The notes below the pieces were generated by a model, which saw nothing but the letters and a program-made list of their open reading frames with translations, was not told where the DNA came from and did not search any database. Shown piece by piece: positions 34,540-45,855 of a stretch of 64,000 bases of DNA (position 1 is the stretch's first letter; the number at the start of each line of letters is the position of its first letter). The translations under genes were made by a program, and so were the position numbers. The stretch is from Pyropia haitanensis (lineage: Eukaryota; Rhodophyta; Bangiophyceae; Bangiales; Bangiaceae), in NCBI GenBank assembly GCA_008729055.1, contig SDUX01000007.1, forward strand, positions 310,001 to 374,000, written 5' to 3'.

Positions 34540-34887
34540 CGCCGCGGGCGGCGGCACGGCGGCGGCGGCGGTGGCGGCGGCGGCGGCGGTACCACCGCGG
34601 GCGGCGGCCGCCGTCGCCGCGGCGGCGAGCGCGGCGCGGACGCGCGCGCGGGCGCGGGCGACCGCCTCGTCGGCGGGCACCGCCGCGGCCGCGGCCGCGG
34701 CCGCCGCCGTCGCGGCCGCCTTGCCGCCACCCGCTCCGACGGTGGAGGACGACGCGGGGCGGGGGCGGCCGCCGCGGCCACCACCCCCACCACCACCGCC
34801 GCCGCCGCCGACGGTGGCGGCGGAGGGGGCGGCGGCGGCGGCGGCAGCCGGGGCGGCGGCCGCCGCGGGGACGGGGCGAGGCCGCAT
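32465..34887 (-). CDS. Aurora-type serine/threonine kinase
   Basis: The kinase domain runs from about 33690 to 32730 on the minus strand. It shows DFVIGRQLGSGKFGDVYLAR (glycine loop), VALKVLSKS (catalytic Lys), QLRREIEIQAALDHPSVLRL, IIHRDLKSENLL, KIGDFGWSV and STMCGTLDFLAPEIV, then YEWLYGEPPFF and VHPWLVANG. QLRREIEIQ, DFGWS and the TMCGTLD loop are Aurora signatures; Auroras control mitotic spindle and chromosome segregation. About 50 Ala-rich residues separate DFGWSV from the activation threonine. The N-terminal extension is Ala/Pro-rich and lies in another frame (best ATG 34887), joined only across the C run at about 33755-33771. At the other end a G run near 32711-32724 could shift the stop from 32465 to about 32685, which would suit the family better. 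Domain certain; ends uncertain. Confidence 0.82.
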
Positions 34888-36165
34888 GGCGGTGGCGGGG
34901 GTGGACGCCGGGCGTACACGGGGGGGGGGGGGGGGGCGTGCCTTGCGTTTTCCTTGCCGCGGGGGGGGGGCCTGTTCATGGTGGCCGCCCGCGGCCGGCG
35001 GAGCGGCAGGCGGGGGCAAGAGCGGGGAGGGGTGCAGGCTCTACAGAGGGGTGGTGGGGAAAGGGGGGGGGCGCCAGTCGTCAACAGCGGGCAGTCACAG
35101 TGGTCGACGTGATACGGTGGGGGGGGGGGGGAGGGGGTGGAGTCGAGGGGGGTCGCGAGGGGTGGTGAGGGTGGTGGTGGTGCACCGGATGGGGGGGGGC
35201 GGGGGGGGAAAGGGCCGCCGAGGGTGACCAGGAGGAGAGGCGGGCGCCGGTGGGTGACGGCCGTCGCCCGCGGCTGCGGCGCCGACGGCCACCGTGGCGG
35301 GGCGGCCACGGCCGGCGCGGCCGCCACGGCGGCGGTGGCTCCCCGTCAAGCCAACGCCGGCACGGGCCGGCCGCCGCTGGCGGCGGCGGCGCCGGGCGGC
35401 GCACCCCCCCGCGGCGGCGGCGGCGGCGGCGGCGCCACGCCGCCCCAACGGCTGCCCGCCACCCCCCCCGGCCGCCGTAGACTGGCCGCCCCGCCGCGCG
35501 GCGGCCCGCGGCGGCGGCGGCAGCCGGTCGGGCGGCCCGACGCGGCGGCGGCGGCGCGGCGGGCGCGGCGGCCGCGGCAGCGGGGGGGCACCCACCGGTC
35601 GCGCGGGCGGGACGGGGGTGGCCGGCGCGCCCCCCCCCCTCCGCCCCCCCCCCCTCCCCCCCCCCCCCCGCACCCCGTGCACCCCGCACGCCACCGCCGC
35701 GGGCCACAACGGGGCCGACGCGGACGCGGCGCACCGCGGGGCGACGGCAATCCCCCCCCCCCCAAAAAAACACCACAAAAAAAAAACCACAGGGGGGGGG
35801 GGAAAGCAGCGAGCTAGCCGGCAGTGGCGCGCGCGGCGCGCGGGAGGAGGATACCACACGGAACCCGGGGAAGAGGGGGGGGGGGGGGGGAGGGTGCGTG
35901 GCGGGTAGGGGGGGTGGTGGTGGCGGGGGGGGGGGTGGTGGTGGTGGTCCGCCCGTGCGCGGCCGCGGGCGTGGGCCGCCGCGACAGCGTCGCGGCGCCA
36001 CGTTGGCAGCCGCGACCGCCGCGCGGCACGCCGTAGGCGGCGGGGATCAGGCCAATGGAGAGGGGGCGGGGGGGGGGGGGGGGGGGGTGGCCGAGTGAGG
36101 CGCGTCACGGCCACGGCCGCGCCTCTCACCCCCCCCCCCCCGCCCCCCACCCACCCGCGTGCGCC

Positions 36166-36196
<31 letters not shown>

Positions 36197-36800
36197 GGAG
36201 CGGCCGGCGCGCCCAATTCAAACCGCCCGGCGGGGCGACGCGGCGGCGCGACGGGCACGCGGCGGCCGGGGGGTGGGGGGGGGGGGGGGCTGGGAGGTGG
36301 GGGGGGGGGGGGGGGGGGGGGGGGCAGGGGGGAGCGGCCGTCGGGGGGGGACGGCGCCCCTGACGCGGCGGCGGGGCCGACGCTGCCGCTGCGGGGGCGG
36401 GACGCCCGCGAGGCGCGAGCGGCGTGGGGGGGGGGGGGGGGCGCGTGCGTGGGGGGGGGGGGGGTGGGAGGGCTGGCGGGGTGGCGGGCGTGTTGGGGGG
36501 GGGAAGGGGGGGGGGGGCGCGGCGGTCGTGCGAGCGGTGGCGGGCGGGGGGGAGGGGGGGGGCGGTGCGGGGTGGGGGGGGGGGTGCGGCGGGGGCGGGC
36601 GTGGGGCACGCCGCGCTGCGGCGCGTCTGGAGGGGGGGTGGGTGGGTGGGTGCCGGTCCGCTTAGCGCCAGGTGCACAGCCGCGCGGGCGGCGGCACGCC
36701 GCCGGGCGGGCCGCCGCGGTGGCGCCCGCGTGGCGTCCGCTTTGAAAGTTTGAAGGGGCGTGCTCCGTGCCACGCGCAGACCCATCCCGTGCTCGGCGGG
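34888..36800. other. Extremely GC-rich, homopolymer-laden region
   Basis: Dense G and C runs (for example 36297-36324) and shadow ORFs on both strands. No domain or consistent frame. Probably regulatory DNA upstream of the kinase. Confidence 0.35.
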
Positions 36801-36832
36801 CCGGGGGTACATTCGGTATATAATTCGACCGC

Positions 36833-37529
36833 AAACTTTGACCCAATTATTTCAGAACTATGGGAAGCGTCAGATCAAAGGTACGTGGCATTAGAAACTA
36901 CGAGAACTTACTGCGCAGTTGAGCACCCAAGAGGACAAGCCGCGAACAAGAATTGTCGTGCACGCCAACAGCCAGGCTTGGGCGCGGTTATGTTCGGTTC
37001 ACAGGTCGAATGCAAACTCGCACAGAAAGATTACGAACTTTGGCAAGCTTCGAGTCAAACGTACATGGCCATGAGAAGTGCTGAGGATTATTCCGCTAGT
37101 AGGGGGCATGAGACAGTCCCAGTTCCAAGCACTAGTTGCCGTCCATTGGTGCGTGGCACTTCGCGCTGTGCATGCTCTTGCAGCGCCCATACGAACATGA
37201 AGGCAGCTCGTGCAATTTCCTGCGAAACTCGAAAAAGACATTTCTATGAAAATACTGTGCCTATCGCACACTACAGTTGGGTCATTTCAAAAGGTCATCG
37301 ATGCTTTTTAGGGTCAGGCGGAGACCGAGACCAGTCGCGTCGTCCTGACCGCCGCCGTATTTCTCAGCCTGCCGCGAGACTCCGAGACCCTTTGAGAGTT
37401 TTGGCAACTAAAAACTCAGAATTTCTTCACAAATTTATCGCTATCTTGGCGTCACGAACGCGATCTCCTGCGTGTGCCCGGCCGAGGACGGATGAGAATG
37501 TTCAGTATCTGGCTCTCTATAGTAAGTGA
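36833..37529 (+). other. ORF with internal repeat in lower-GC DNA, function unknown
   Basis: The frame is open from the GC-rich flank to a stop at 37529 and contains two related units: ELWEASDQRYVALETTRTYC (about 36856) and ELWQASSQTYMAMRSAEDYS (about 37033). The DNA of the two units is also similar over some 75 bp, so the repeat arose by duplication. Codon use is AT-richer than in all neighbouring genes, and no ATG opens the frame before the repeats. This may be a fragment of a mobile element or foreign gene, or non-coding DNA with a chance ORF. No family recognised. Confidence 0.2.
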
Positions 37530-38134
37530 ATCTTCAGTCCGATTTAAGCCAAATGGCCACACGCGTTGGGCTCTCACCGGCTCAATAACGCCTCGATGGT
37601 CACTCTGGCGCGACTGCAGACCAGCCCGCTGTCGCGTCTTGCTCTGCTCTGCGGCGTGTGCCACTGACGTCTGCTCGCTCGCATTTGACCCTCCCGACAC
37701 CCACCCACCACCCGCCCGCTCGTTTGTCAACCATAACTGGTGGCTCGCCCAGAACTACGCCCACCCTCAGCAGCGACCTCGAAGCAGATGGCGTTGATTT
37801 GGCAACGTCTCGTCAAGTCGTCTCAAGCGCGGCAAAGCAAAAGCGTCGTGTGTGGCCGACGAACGACGACAGCTGAGACTACCTGTGCGTGAAGAGCGTG
37901 GTGGACGCGGGTGCTCATGTCGCTGGGCGGGGGCAGGCGGAGAAGATGTGCTGCGCGAGTGGCCTCTCGGGCGGAGCCGTGACAATTGATCTCGGGACCC
38001 AAGGCAGAAGAACACTGATATCTGCTAAGTTGCCAAAACTCTTGCCATGTCGTCACTACGGCATATATCACGGCTGTGAGATAGTGACCAAATTGTGAGA
38101 TAGTACTGAGATATGCAGTTGCCAAAACTCCCTG
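37398..38134. repeat. Three copies of GAGTTTTGGCAACT in both orientations
   Basis: The 14-mer lies at about 37400-37413 forward, and its complement AGTTGCCAAAACTC at about 38027-38041 and 38120-38134. Outer copies face each other as inverted repeats 0.7 kb apart, possibly ends of a small element. GTGAGATAGT is also repeated between the two right-hand copies. No target duplication is visible. Confidence 0.4.
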
Positions 38135-38518
38135 TTGAGGGAGCAGACGTGCAATCACTAAGTAGCTGATATCTTAAATGATGAGTCGCCAATTAGAACG
38201 TTTCCTGAACCCCACATGAAACTTATGGTATTGTTTTGGAACCATGTTTACGTTCTCACAGTGCAGGCCGCTGCACCCGTACGGTATTTTTCCATTCCTA
38301 GACTCCCTTCGATTAGAGACTATACGGATGGACAGGGAGGCTCAGATTACCGTGAAAGAGCGGAGCCGTCGGGCAAATACGAGCACTTGGGGAGAGCTGA
38401 GAGGCCCGTGGATGGACGGCTAGCACGATCCAGCGAACAGGATCCAGTCAGCGCTCATCTAAGAGCGCGTCTACCAACGTCCACTGCTACCGCCCCGTGT
38501 TTCATTTGAGCGATCAAT

Positions 38519-38890
38519 ACGCATTCGCACGGACTTCTCGGGTTTACGAAACATTTGAAAAACACGTCGTCCACCGTGAGAGTGCAAGCTCTGAACGGGA
38601 ACGTGCTCTATAGCAGGGTCCAAGGTTGCACTGAGGTCGTATCTGAGAATGGATGCACCGGCAAAAAAAATACCTTCGCACACACCTCGACGAGGTGGGT
38701 CTTACGTTCTGTTCCAAAAACGGGGACTCTCCGAAGCTTCCTCTTCAGGGGCGAACCCGCGTGCACTGGCGGTCTGCCACAGAAGCACGAGCGACGGCGA
38801 TCGGGGGCGCTCAGGGCCACATCGCAGACACACGTGCAGGCGTCGAACACACCAGAGCAGGCCAAATTGGCCGATTCAAAGATACGGTGC
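38519..38890 (+). repeat. Dispersed repeat family, copy 2
   Basis: Homologous over its length to 57589-57964 and to the two halves at 13563-13686 and 14955-15227, but more diverged, and lacking the TTGCCCCCGCTGCG end. It lies immediately beside the dead Tc1 transposase. Confidence 0.75.
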
Positions 38891-38966
38891 GTCAGCAGAA
38901 TTACTTCTCCACGTTGAGCCGCCCGACTGTGATCAATACAGGAGGAATGCGCAACCGGTGCTTATT
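38891..38966. other. Short spacer between repeat copy and transposase remnant
   Basis: Presumably includes the lost 3' end of the Tc1 element. Nothing else seen. Confidence 0.4.
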
Positions 38967-39957
38967 CTAGTATTTCGTACGTACATCGCCCGTCTTCTTC
39001 ACCGCCTCCATCCGCCGCGGCATCGACGTGACCAACTCGGCATAGTTGGAGGCCAGCATGGCGTCCCTAGCAAGAATAAGAGCCGCAAAAAGCTCGACCT
39101 GGGTCCTGGGGACGGGCACAACGGCCCGCACGGCCCAGTCCAGGTAGTCCCAGGCATTTTCTAGAGGATTGAGGTCAGGACTCTGGGCGGGCCACGCCAA
39201 CGATCGCAAATACAGGTCTGCCCGGGCCACCTGGCTGACGCGGGCCGTGTGCGGGGGCGCGTTGTCTTCTTGTAGTAGACAGGCCTCGGCAGACGCGAAA
39301 ACCACGTGAATTTCCGAGTACACGGTGCCGATAAGATGATCCGCGTACTTGCCCGCGGCGATGCCTCCCTCGAACAGCACCAGCTTGGTCCGACCGACGG
39401 CATAAAAGCCGCCCCAGACCATCTCAGACCGCCGGCCGGACTGAAAGGAAGTCTTCAGGTGCTCGGGGCGCCAACTATCGCGGCTTGACCGTCAGACTCG
39501 AGCGTGCTTATCCGCCCCGTGGACCCCAAAGGAGCTTTCGTCTTTGAAAAGGTCGCACCACCACTCGTCAGCCGACCCCAGCAGAGCTTTAGCCCACTTC
39601 AGCCGCTTGGCACGGTTCCCCTGTCCGACAAACGGCTTCATCCACGGCTTGAATGAGGCAAAGCCCAAGGCACGGACGGCACGACGGATTGTAGTAACCG
39701 AGACAGGATTGTTCATACCCTGGCTGTACATTAGCCGTCAGCTCGGCCGCCGACGCAAAGCGCCCACCCCGCAACAGACGGCCCACTCGCCAGACGTTCG
39801 TTCTGCCCACGACGGAGGGACGACCGGGGCGGCTGCGGCGACCAGCGTGCCCTTGGCTGCGGACGCCAGCGGCTACCTGGGCCACGCTCTGCTTATTGAC
39901 GCCAAGCTGGCGCGCCGTACCCCCGTTGCTGAGGCCAGGCAGGATCAGCTGCTCCAT
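38967..39957 (-). pseudogene. Tc1/mariner transposase remnant (DD34E)
   Basis: From an ATG at 39957 the first frame encodes a helix-turn-helix region (MEQLILPGLSNGGTARQLGV) and the linker motif RRSRPGRPS. A frameshift near 39731 is then needed to enter ATTIRRAVRALGF-like sequence with the first catalytic Asp in DLFKDESSFGVHG. An in-frame TGA at 39492-39494 falls where the family normally has Trp. After it the frame resumes to MVWGGFYAVGR, LLQEDNAPPHTARV (second Asp) and WPAQSPDLNPLENAWDYL (Glu), with exactly 34 residues between Asp and Glu, ending at 38967. The DDE residues survive but one frameshift and one stop kill the gene. Both outer ends share GTACATC, but no clear terminal inverted repeat is seen. 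Confidence 0.88.
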
Positions 39958-40749
39958 CGCGGTTCGTTCGTCGTCCGTCAGCGTGATGTACTATTATTAT
40001 ATAATAGTGCTTCATGATGACAGTCCGGGGGGAGGATGGGCGGGCGCTCCGAGACGGATGAGCGACGCGCGCGGCCAGCAGCGACCGGGGAGGGGCCCCC
40101 AGATCGGCTGCAATCGCCAGCTGGTTGGACTTGGTTCCAATCCGTCCATCCCATTGCGCCTCTGGAACGGGGTAGGAGAATCTGTCTGGTCACGCCCTGT
40201 GCACGATTTTTTCGCTGCTGCGCTGTATGACCCGCGGACAATCGATCGATGACTTTCCCGTCCGCGGCCATTTTCCCAGTAAAACAGTTTGATTCTGCGC
40301 CAGAAATGGGTCTCTCAAACGTTCCATTGAGTAGACACCCCTGTGCACGTGCTCGCGGCGAAATGCCACGTATCGTCTGCAATGTAGCCTGGGGAGCTGC
40401 CTGCCAGGGCGGGTGCGTTCCGCGTCCAGAGAGCACCTCCCTCGGGCGGGGCCAGCCGCCCCCCCCACCATCCTCGCTGGCGCTTCCCCCCCCCCCCTCC
40501 CGCCTCACCAGCCCCCGCCCCCCCCCCCCCTCCCTCCTCACCAGCTCCCCCCCCCCCCCCCCCCTAATCTTCCCATTCCCCCCCATCAGCGCGCACCGAC
40601 TCCCACTGCCACCTCCCCCCCCCCCCCTTCCCCCCCCCCCCCGCCCTTCCCCCCCACCCACCCCCTCCTCCCTCCCTTCCCCTCCCCCCCCCCCCCACCA
40701 CGGCGTCCGCCACCTCCACCACCACCGCCCCCCCCCGCCCCCCCCCCCC

Positions 40750-41069
40750 ATGGCCCCCCCCCCCCCCCCCCAACCCCCCACCCCACCCCCACCGCACTCC
40801 CCACCATCCACCACCACCACCCCCACCACCCCCACCGCCGCCGCCTCTACCGCCGCCGCCCCCACCGCCGCCGCCTTCCTCCCCGCCCCGCCGCTCGCCC
40901 TCGGCACCGCCGCGCGTGCCGCCGCGGCCGGCGCGCTGCCCCGCCGCCGACGCCATTCCCACCCCAGCGTCGGCGGCGGCGGCGGTCGTGGCGGCAGCGG
41001 CGGTGGGGGTGGGGGTGGGGGTGGGGGTGGCGGGACGGCGGCGGCGGCGGGGGGGACGGCCGCGGTGCG

Positions 41070-41100
<31 letters not shown>

Positions 41101-43679
41101 CGCGGCGGGGTGCCCGCGGCGGCGGCCGTGCGGCCGCCGCTGTGGTGGCGGCGGTGGCGCCCGCGGCTCGCCGCCGCCGCGGCGGCGGCGACGCTCGTCG
41201 TCCTGCCCGCGCCGCTCCCGCCGCCCGCGTTGCTCCTTGCCGCCGCCGCCGCCGCCGACGCGCCCCGCCCGCCCGTTCCCCCCACCGCACGGGCGGCGGC
41301 GGTGCCATCCCCCCGCCCCTCCCCCCAAACGCCGTCCGCCACTGCTGTGTCGGCTGCGCCGCCCACCCCCCCCCCCAGTCCGAGCCTTCCCCCCCCCCTC
41401 CCCGAACCCCCCCTCCCCCTCCCCCCCCCCCAGCACCGCCGCCAACCGGGCGCTCTTTGACCAAGTGTGGGGCATCCTCTACGTCCTCTGGTACGACGCT
41501 ACCCGTGGCACCACGCCCACGCCCACCACGCCCACGCCCACGCCCACGCCCACGCCCACGCCCACCCCCACCGGTGGCGGCGGACCACCCCCGTGGGCCG
41601 CCCTGCGGGCGGCGGTGCTGGGGGGGGACGGCAACGACGCGGCGGTATTTTCGTCGCGCGCCCGCACGCGGGATGTGGTGCGGGAGGCGGTCGCCGCGTT
41701 GGGTGACCCGTACACCGAGTACCTGACGCCCGCCGAAGCGCGGGCGCGCCTGCTGGGACCACGGGGTGGGCCTGGTGGTGTCCCTGGCGGTGGTGTCCCT
41801 GGCGGTGGTGGCGGTGTTCCCGGCGGTGGTGGGGGTGGCGGTGGGGGTGGCGGTGGGGGTGGTGCCACCGCGGCAGGGGCGGCGGGTAGGGCCAGCCCGC
41901 GACGCCCCCCCGCCGGCGTTGGCGGCGGCTGGGGCGGCGGCATCATTGGCGGCGCCCCCCTGGCCGCCGCCCGTGACGGCAGCGGCACCCTCCGCGTCAT
42001 CACGCCCGTCCCCGGCGGCGCCGCCGAAGCCGCCGGCCTCGCCCCCGGCGACCGCATCGTCCGCGTCGGCAGCGTCGACGTTGTACGCAGCCGCCTCACC
42101 GCCGCCGCCGCGGCGGCGGTGCTCGCGTCGGGGGGGGGGGGGTGGTGGCGGTGGTGGAGGAAGCGGATGTGGACGCGTGGCTCGCCGCGCGGTCTGGGGA
42201 AGGGGGGGGGGGGGGGGGGTGTATGAGCGGGAGGTGTGGCTCGCCGCGGGGGGGGAACGCCTGGGGGGGGGGGGGTGACGATGGCCCTCCTCGACCCGGG
42301 GGGGGGGTCCGCCCGTGTGATGGCCTCGCGGGTACCCGCTGGGCGTGTCCCCCCCCCCCCCCGCGGGCGGCGTCCCGGTCCCCCCCCCCCCACCCCCCCC
42401 ACCCCCACCCTAGCCGTCACCCCCCCCCATCCGCACCACCCCCCCCACCCCCACCGCCACCCCCACCCCCACCGCCGGTCGTTGCGTACGTGCGGCTGCC
42501 ATCGTTTACCCCCTCGGGCACCGCCGCGGCGGCGGCGGCCATCGCCACCGCCGTCACACCCGCCGGCCGTAGCGGCGGGCACTGTGCGGGTGCGGGTGGG
42601 GGCGGCGGCGGCGGCGGCGGCGGCGCGGGCGGCCTCATCCTCGACCTGCGCAACAATGTGGGCGGCGTCTACCAAGACGCGCTCGGCCTCGGCGCGCTGC
42701 TGCTCACGCCGTGCCCGGCGTGTGTGGTGTCGTTTACGCTCGACGCGGCGGGCGTCGTTGCCGCCCACACCGTCGCGGCCAGCGGGGGTGGCGTCGGGGT
42801 GGGGGTGGCGGCCGCCGCGGCGGACGCGGCGGGGCACGTGCCGCTGGCGGTGCTCGTCAATGGGGGGACCGCGTCGAGCGCGGAGGTGCTCGCCGCGGCC
42901 GTGGCGGGCAATGGGCGGGGGACCATCGTGGCGGGTGCGGCTGGCCCGCCGCTCTCCCCCACCCCCCCCGCCGTCGCTGCCGCCTCGGACGGAAGCAGTG
43001 GTGGTGGTGGTGGTGGTGGTGGTGGTGGTGGGGGTGGTGGTGGGGTTGGGGGTGGGGGTGGGGGTGGGGGTGGTGGTGGGGGTGGTGGTGGTGGCGACGG
43101 CACCGCCACGGCCACCCCCCCCCCCCCCGCGTCGGCACGCGGCCGTCCACCTATGGCAAAGGCGTGGTCACGCACGGCTTCCCCCTCGCCGACGGCGGCG
43201 CGCTCGTCGTGACCGTCGCGGAGTTCTTCTCCCCCACCGGCGCGGCGGTCGCCGGCGTTGGCGTGCCCGCCGACGTGGCCGTACCCGGCATTGGCGGTGG
43301 CGGCGGCCGCGTCGGCGGCTGGGTCGGCGGCGGCGGTGGTGGCGGCGGCACCGCCGCCACGGACGCGGCGGCGGGGGGGGGGGGGGGGTGCCGCCGCCGC
43401 CGAGTGTGGCGGCAGACCCGGTGGTTGCCGCCGCCGCGCGGCTGCTGCGGGAGCAGCAGGTTGGGGGGGGGGGGAGGGGGGGGGGGGGGGTGCCCCGGGG
43501 GTGGCTCCGCCCACCGGGGGGGGGGGGGACGGCGCTGTGGCTGTCGGCAGGGGGGGCGTGCGCTGAGGGGGGCGCCGCCGTCGCGGTTGGTGGACGCCGC
43601 GGCGGGATGGTGGGGGGGGGGGGGTGGGACGCTCGTCCGGCTGCACGACCCAGACTCGATTCGGCCGCCCCCCGATTGA
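40750..43679 (+). CDS. Second S41 C-terminal processing protease-like gene, frame broken at homopolymers
   Basis: A likely ATG at 40750 opens a Pro/Thr/Ala-rich leader (TAAAFLPAPPLALGTAARA) with a hydrophobic stretch near residue 160, plausible plastid/lumen targeting. The protease begins after a C-rich acceptor at about 41433: NRALFDQVWGILYVLWYD, a hexamer-encoded (PT)n insert, VREAVAALGDPYTEYLTP, a PDZ core (GLAPGDRIVRVGSVDV), VVAYVRLPSFTPSG, LILDLRNNVGGVYQDALG, the Ser site NGGTASSAEVLAAAV and the Lys site STYGKGVVTHGF. These occur in order but in different frames, each change at a G or C run (about 42131, 42206, 42263, 42300, 42351, 43115, 43376). The catalytic dyad is intact. Either homopolymer lengths are wrong in the assembly or the gene is decaying. 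Stop near 43679 is tentative. Confidence 0.65.
41512..41571 (+). repeat. CCCACG hexamer microsatellite
   Basis: About eight units of CCCACG in coding sequence, encoding alternating Pro-Thr inside the second S41 gene. Confidence 0.8.
42998..43094 (+). repeat. GGT/GGGGGT microsatellite
   Basis: A 97-bp GGT-type tract encodes poly-Gly between the catalytic Ser and Lys of the second S41 protease. Confidence 0.8.
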
Positions 43680-45855
43680 CGCGCGGTGCCAGTCACTCCC
43701 CCCCCCCCCCCCCCCCCACCCCAGTCGGCACACGCACCCCCCCCCCCCCCCCCTCCCTCCCCCCCCCCATCACCCCCCCCCTGCACCCCCCCCCTGCACC
43801 CCAAACTCCCCTCCTCCCAACCCCCCTCCCCCCCCCCCCCCCCCCCCACCCCACCCCACCGGCACGCCGTCGTCCCGCCCACGCCCCCATCACAACCACC
43901 ACACGCACCCCCCCACCCCCCCCCCCCCCCCCCCATATCATGGCGTCGCCCCCCCCGACGCCACCACCACCCCCGCCACCACCCGCTCCACGTTCCCGGC
44001 AGCCGCCACCGCCACCCGCCCGTCACCGCCCGCCCGGCGTGCCGCCACTGGCCGCCGCTGCGGCGTGCCGCGGGCGGCCACGTCGGCCGTGGCGCCGCGG
44101 CCGGGGGGGGGGGGGTGGGGGGGGGAAGGCGCGGCGGCGTCCGGCCGTGGGTCCCCACCATTGCCGGCGCCCGGCCGTTGGTCCCCACCATTGCCGGCGC
44201 CCCCCCCCCCCCATCCCGCCGCCGCCGCCGCCGCCGCGGTGGCGATGGTCCCCTCACCGGCCGCCTCCACCGTGCCGCCCCGTCGGCGGCGGCCGGGTCC
44301 CCTCCCCCCGGCTGCCGCGCACGCCATCCCCAGACCCCGTCGGTGCTGGCGGCCGCCGTCGTGGCGGCCGCCGCTACGCGCGTCACGCCCGCGGCGGGGC
44401 AAGGGCGATCGCCGCGGCGGCTGTACGGGGGGCGCAACCGCGGCGGCGGCGGCGGCGGCGGCAGCAGCGGCGCTTGCACCGGTCGCCCCCTCCCGCGGCG
44501 GGCGCCCTTTTTCCCAACGTCACCGGCACGGCGGCAGCAGCGGGCCGGCGGTGAGGAGACGCCCCGCCGCCGGCAGGGCGTCGGTCAGCGGCGGGGCAAG
44601 GCGCCGCCGCCGCCGCCGCCGGCGGCGGCAAGAGGCGGCCGCTAGCGGCGGCAGAGCGGTCGCCGCCGCCGCCACCGGGTGGCTACCGCCGGCGGGCGGG
44701 TGACGCCGCCGGCACCGCGGGAGTGGCGGCTCGTGCGGTGGTGCCGCCCCGCCGGCGCCGGGCGGCCGGCGGCGGCGGCGGGGAGGCGGCGGTGCAGCAG
44801 CCCGCGCGCGCGCGGGGCGGGCTGCGGTTGGCGGAGGGGGCGGCCGCGGCGGCGGGAGGCGGCTACCGACGGCGGCGGGGAGGTGGTGGTGGCGGCGGCA
44901 GGCGGTTGGTGGCGGCCGGGGGAGGGGGGGGGGGGTGGGGGGTGGGGGGGGCGGCGTGGCCAGCGTGGAAGCGGCTGCTGGGGGCGGTGGGGAGGGCGCT
45001 ACCGGCGGCGGGCGGTTGTGTGCCGCCGCGGGAGGCGTGGCGCTGGCGGTAGGGGTCGGCGGCCGATGGGAGGTTGGTGGCGGCGGCGGCACGGCGCGGC
45101 TGCCAGGGGCGGGGGGGGGGGGGGGGGGGGGGGGGGGGTACGCCACGGGTACGGGGCGGGCGGGCGGCTGCCAGAGGCGGGAGGGGGCGCCGCGGTCGGC
45201 ACGGGGCGGCCGCCGCCGGCGGGGCGGCGGCGGCGCCGGCAGGGGGTGGCCACCCACGAACCGCCGCGCGGGGGGGGAGCGGTCGGACGGGCACCAAAAA
45301 AAAAACCGAGGAGCGGGTGCGCGCCCGCGGCGGGTGTGCGGCGGTGGCGGCGGCGTGCGGGTGGACGGCGCCGATGCGGGCGGCGAGGGGGGGGGGGGGG
45401 GCGGGCGCCGCGGGAGCCACCGTCGACTCGCCCGCCTTGCAGCCCGTCGCGGACCGCGCGTCGTGCTCGTGGGTGGCACGCCGACGGTGCGGCCTGCCGC
45501 CGAGGGGGGACATCCCCCCCGCCACCGGCGGCGGCGGCCGACGACGGCGACGGTGGCGGGGTCGTGTGGCCGCGCTCGCGGGCAATCGTGAGCGGGCTGG
45601 CGGTGGACACGCCAGGGCGGGGCGTCGGCGGCCCAACGGGACGACAGGATGGGGAACGACACGGCGGGGGGGGGCGGCGCGCTGCTAGCCATCGCGCCCG
45701 CCTGCCGCCGCCGCATATCCCCCCCACGCCCACCGTGGCCTCGCCACGGAATACGCCCCCCCAAACCTCGTAGTGCCCATCTTGACCGCCCCACGCCTGG
45801 CCCCCCCCCCCCCCACCCCCCCCCACCCCCCCCCACGCCCCCCCCTTCCCGCGGC
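43680..45855. other. Homopolymer-rich convergent intergenic region
   Basis: Long C runs (43.7-43.95 kb) and G runs (44.9-45.2 kb) with shadow ORFs on both strands. Protein-like patches exist (for example TPSVLAAAVVAAAATRVTP near 44.37 kb) but no frame can be followed. It includes the 30-bp tandem repeat listed separately. Confidence 0.35.
44141..44200. repeat. 30-bp tandem repeat, two units
   Basis: Two copies of a unit containing GTCCCCACCATTGCCGGCGC, differing at one base. Confidence 0.8.
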
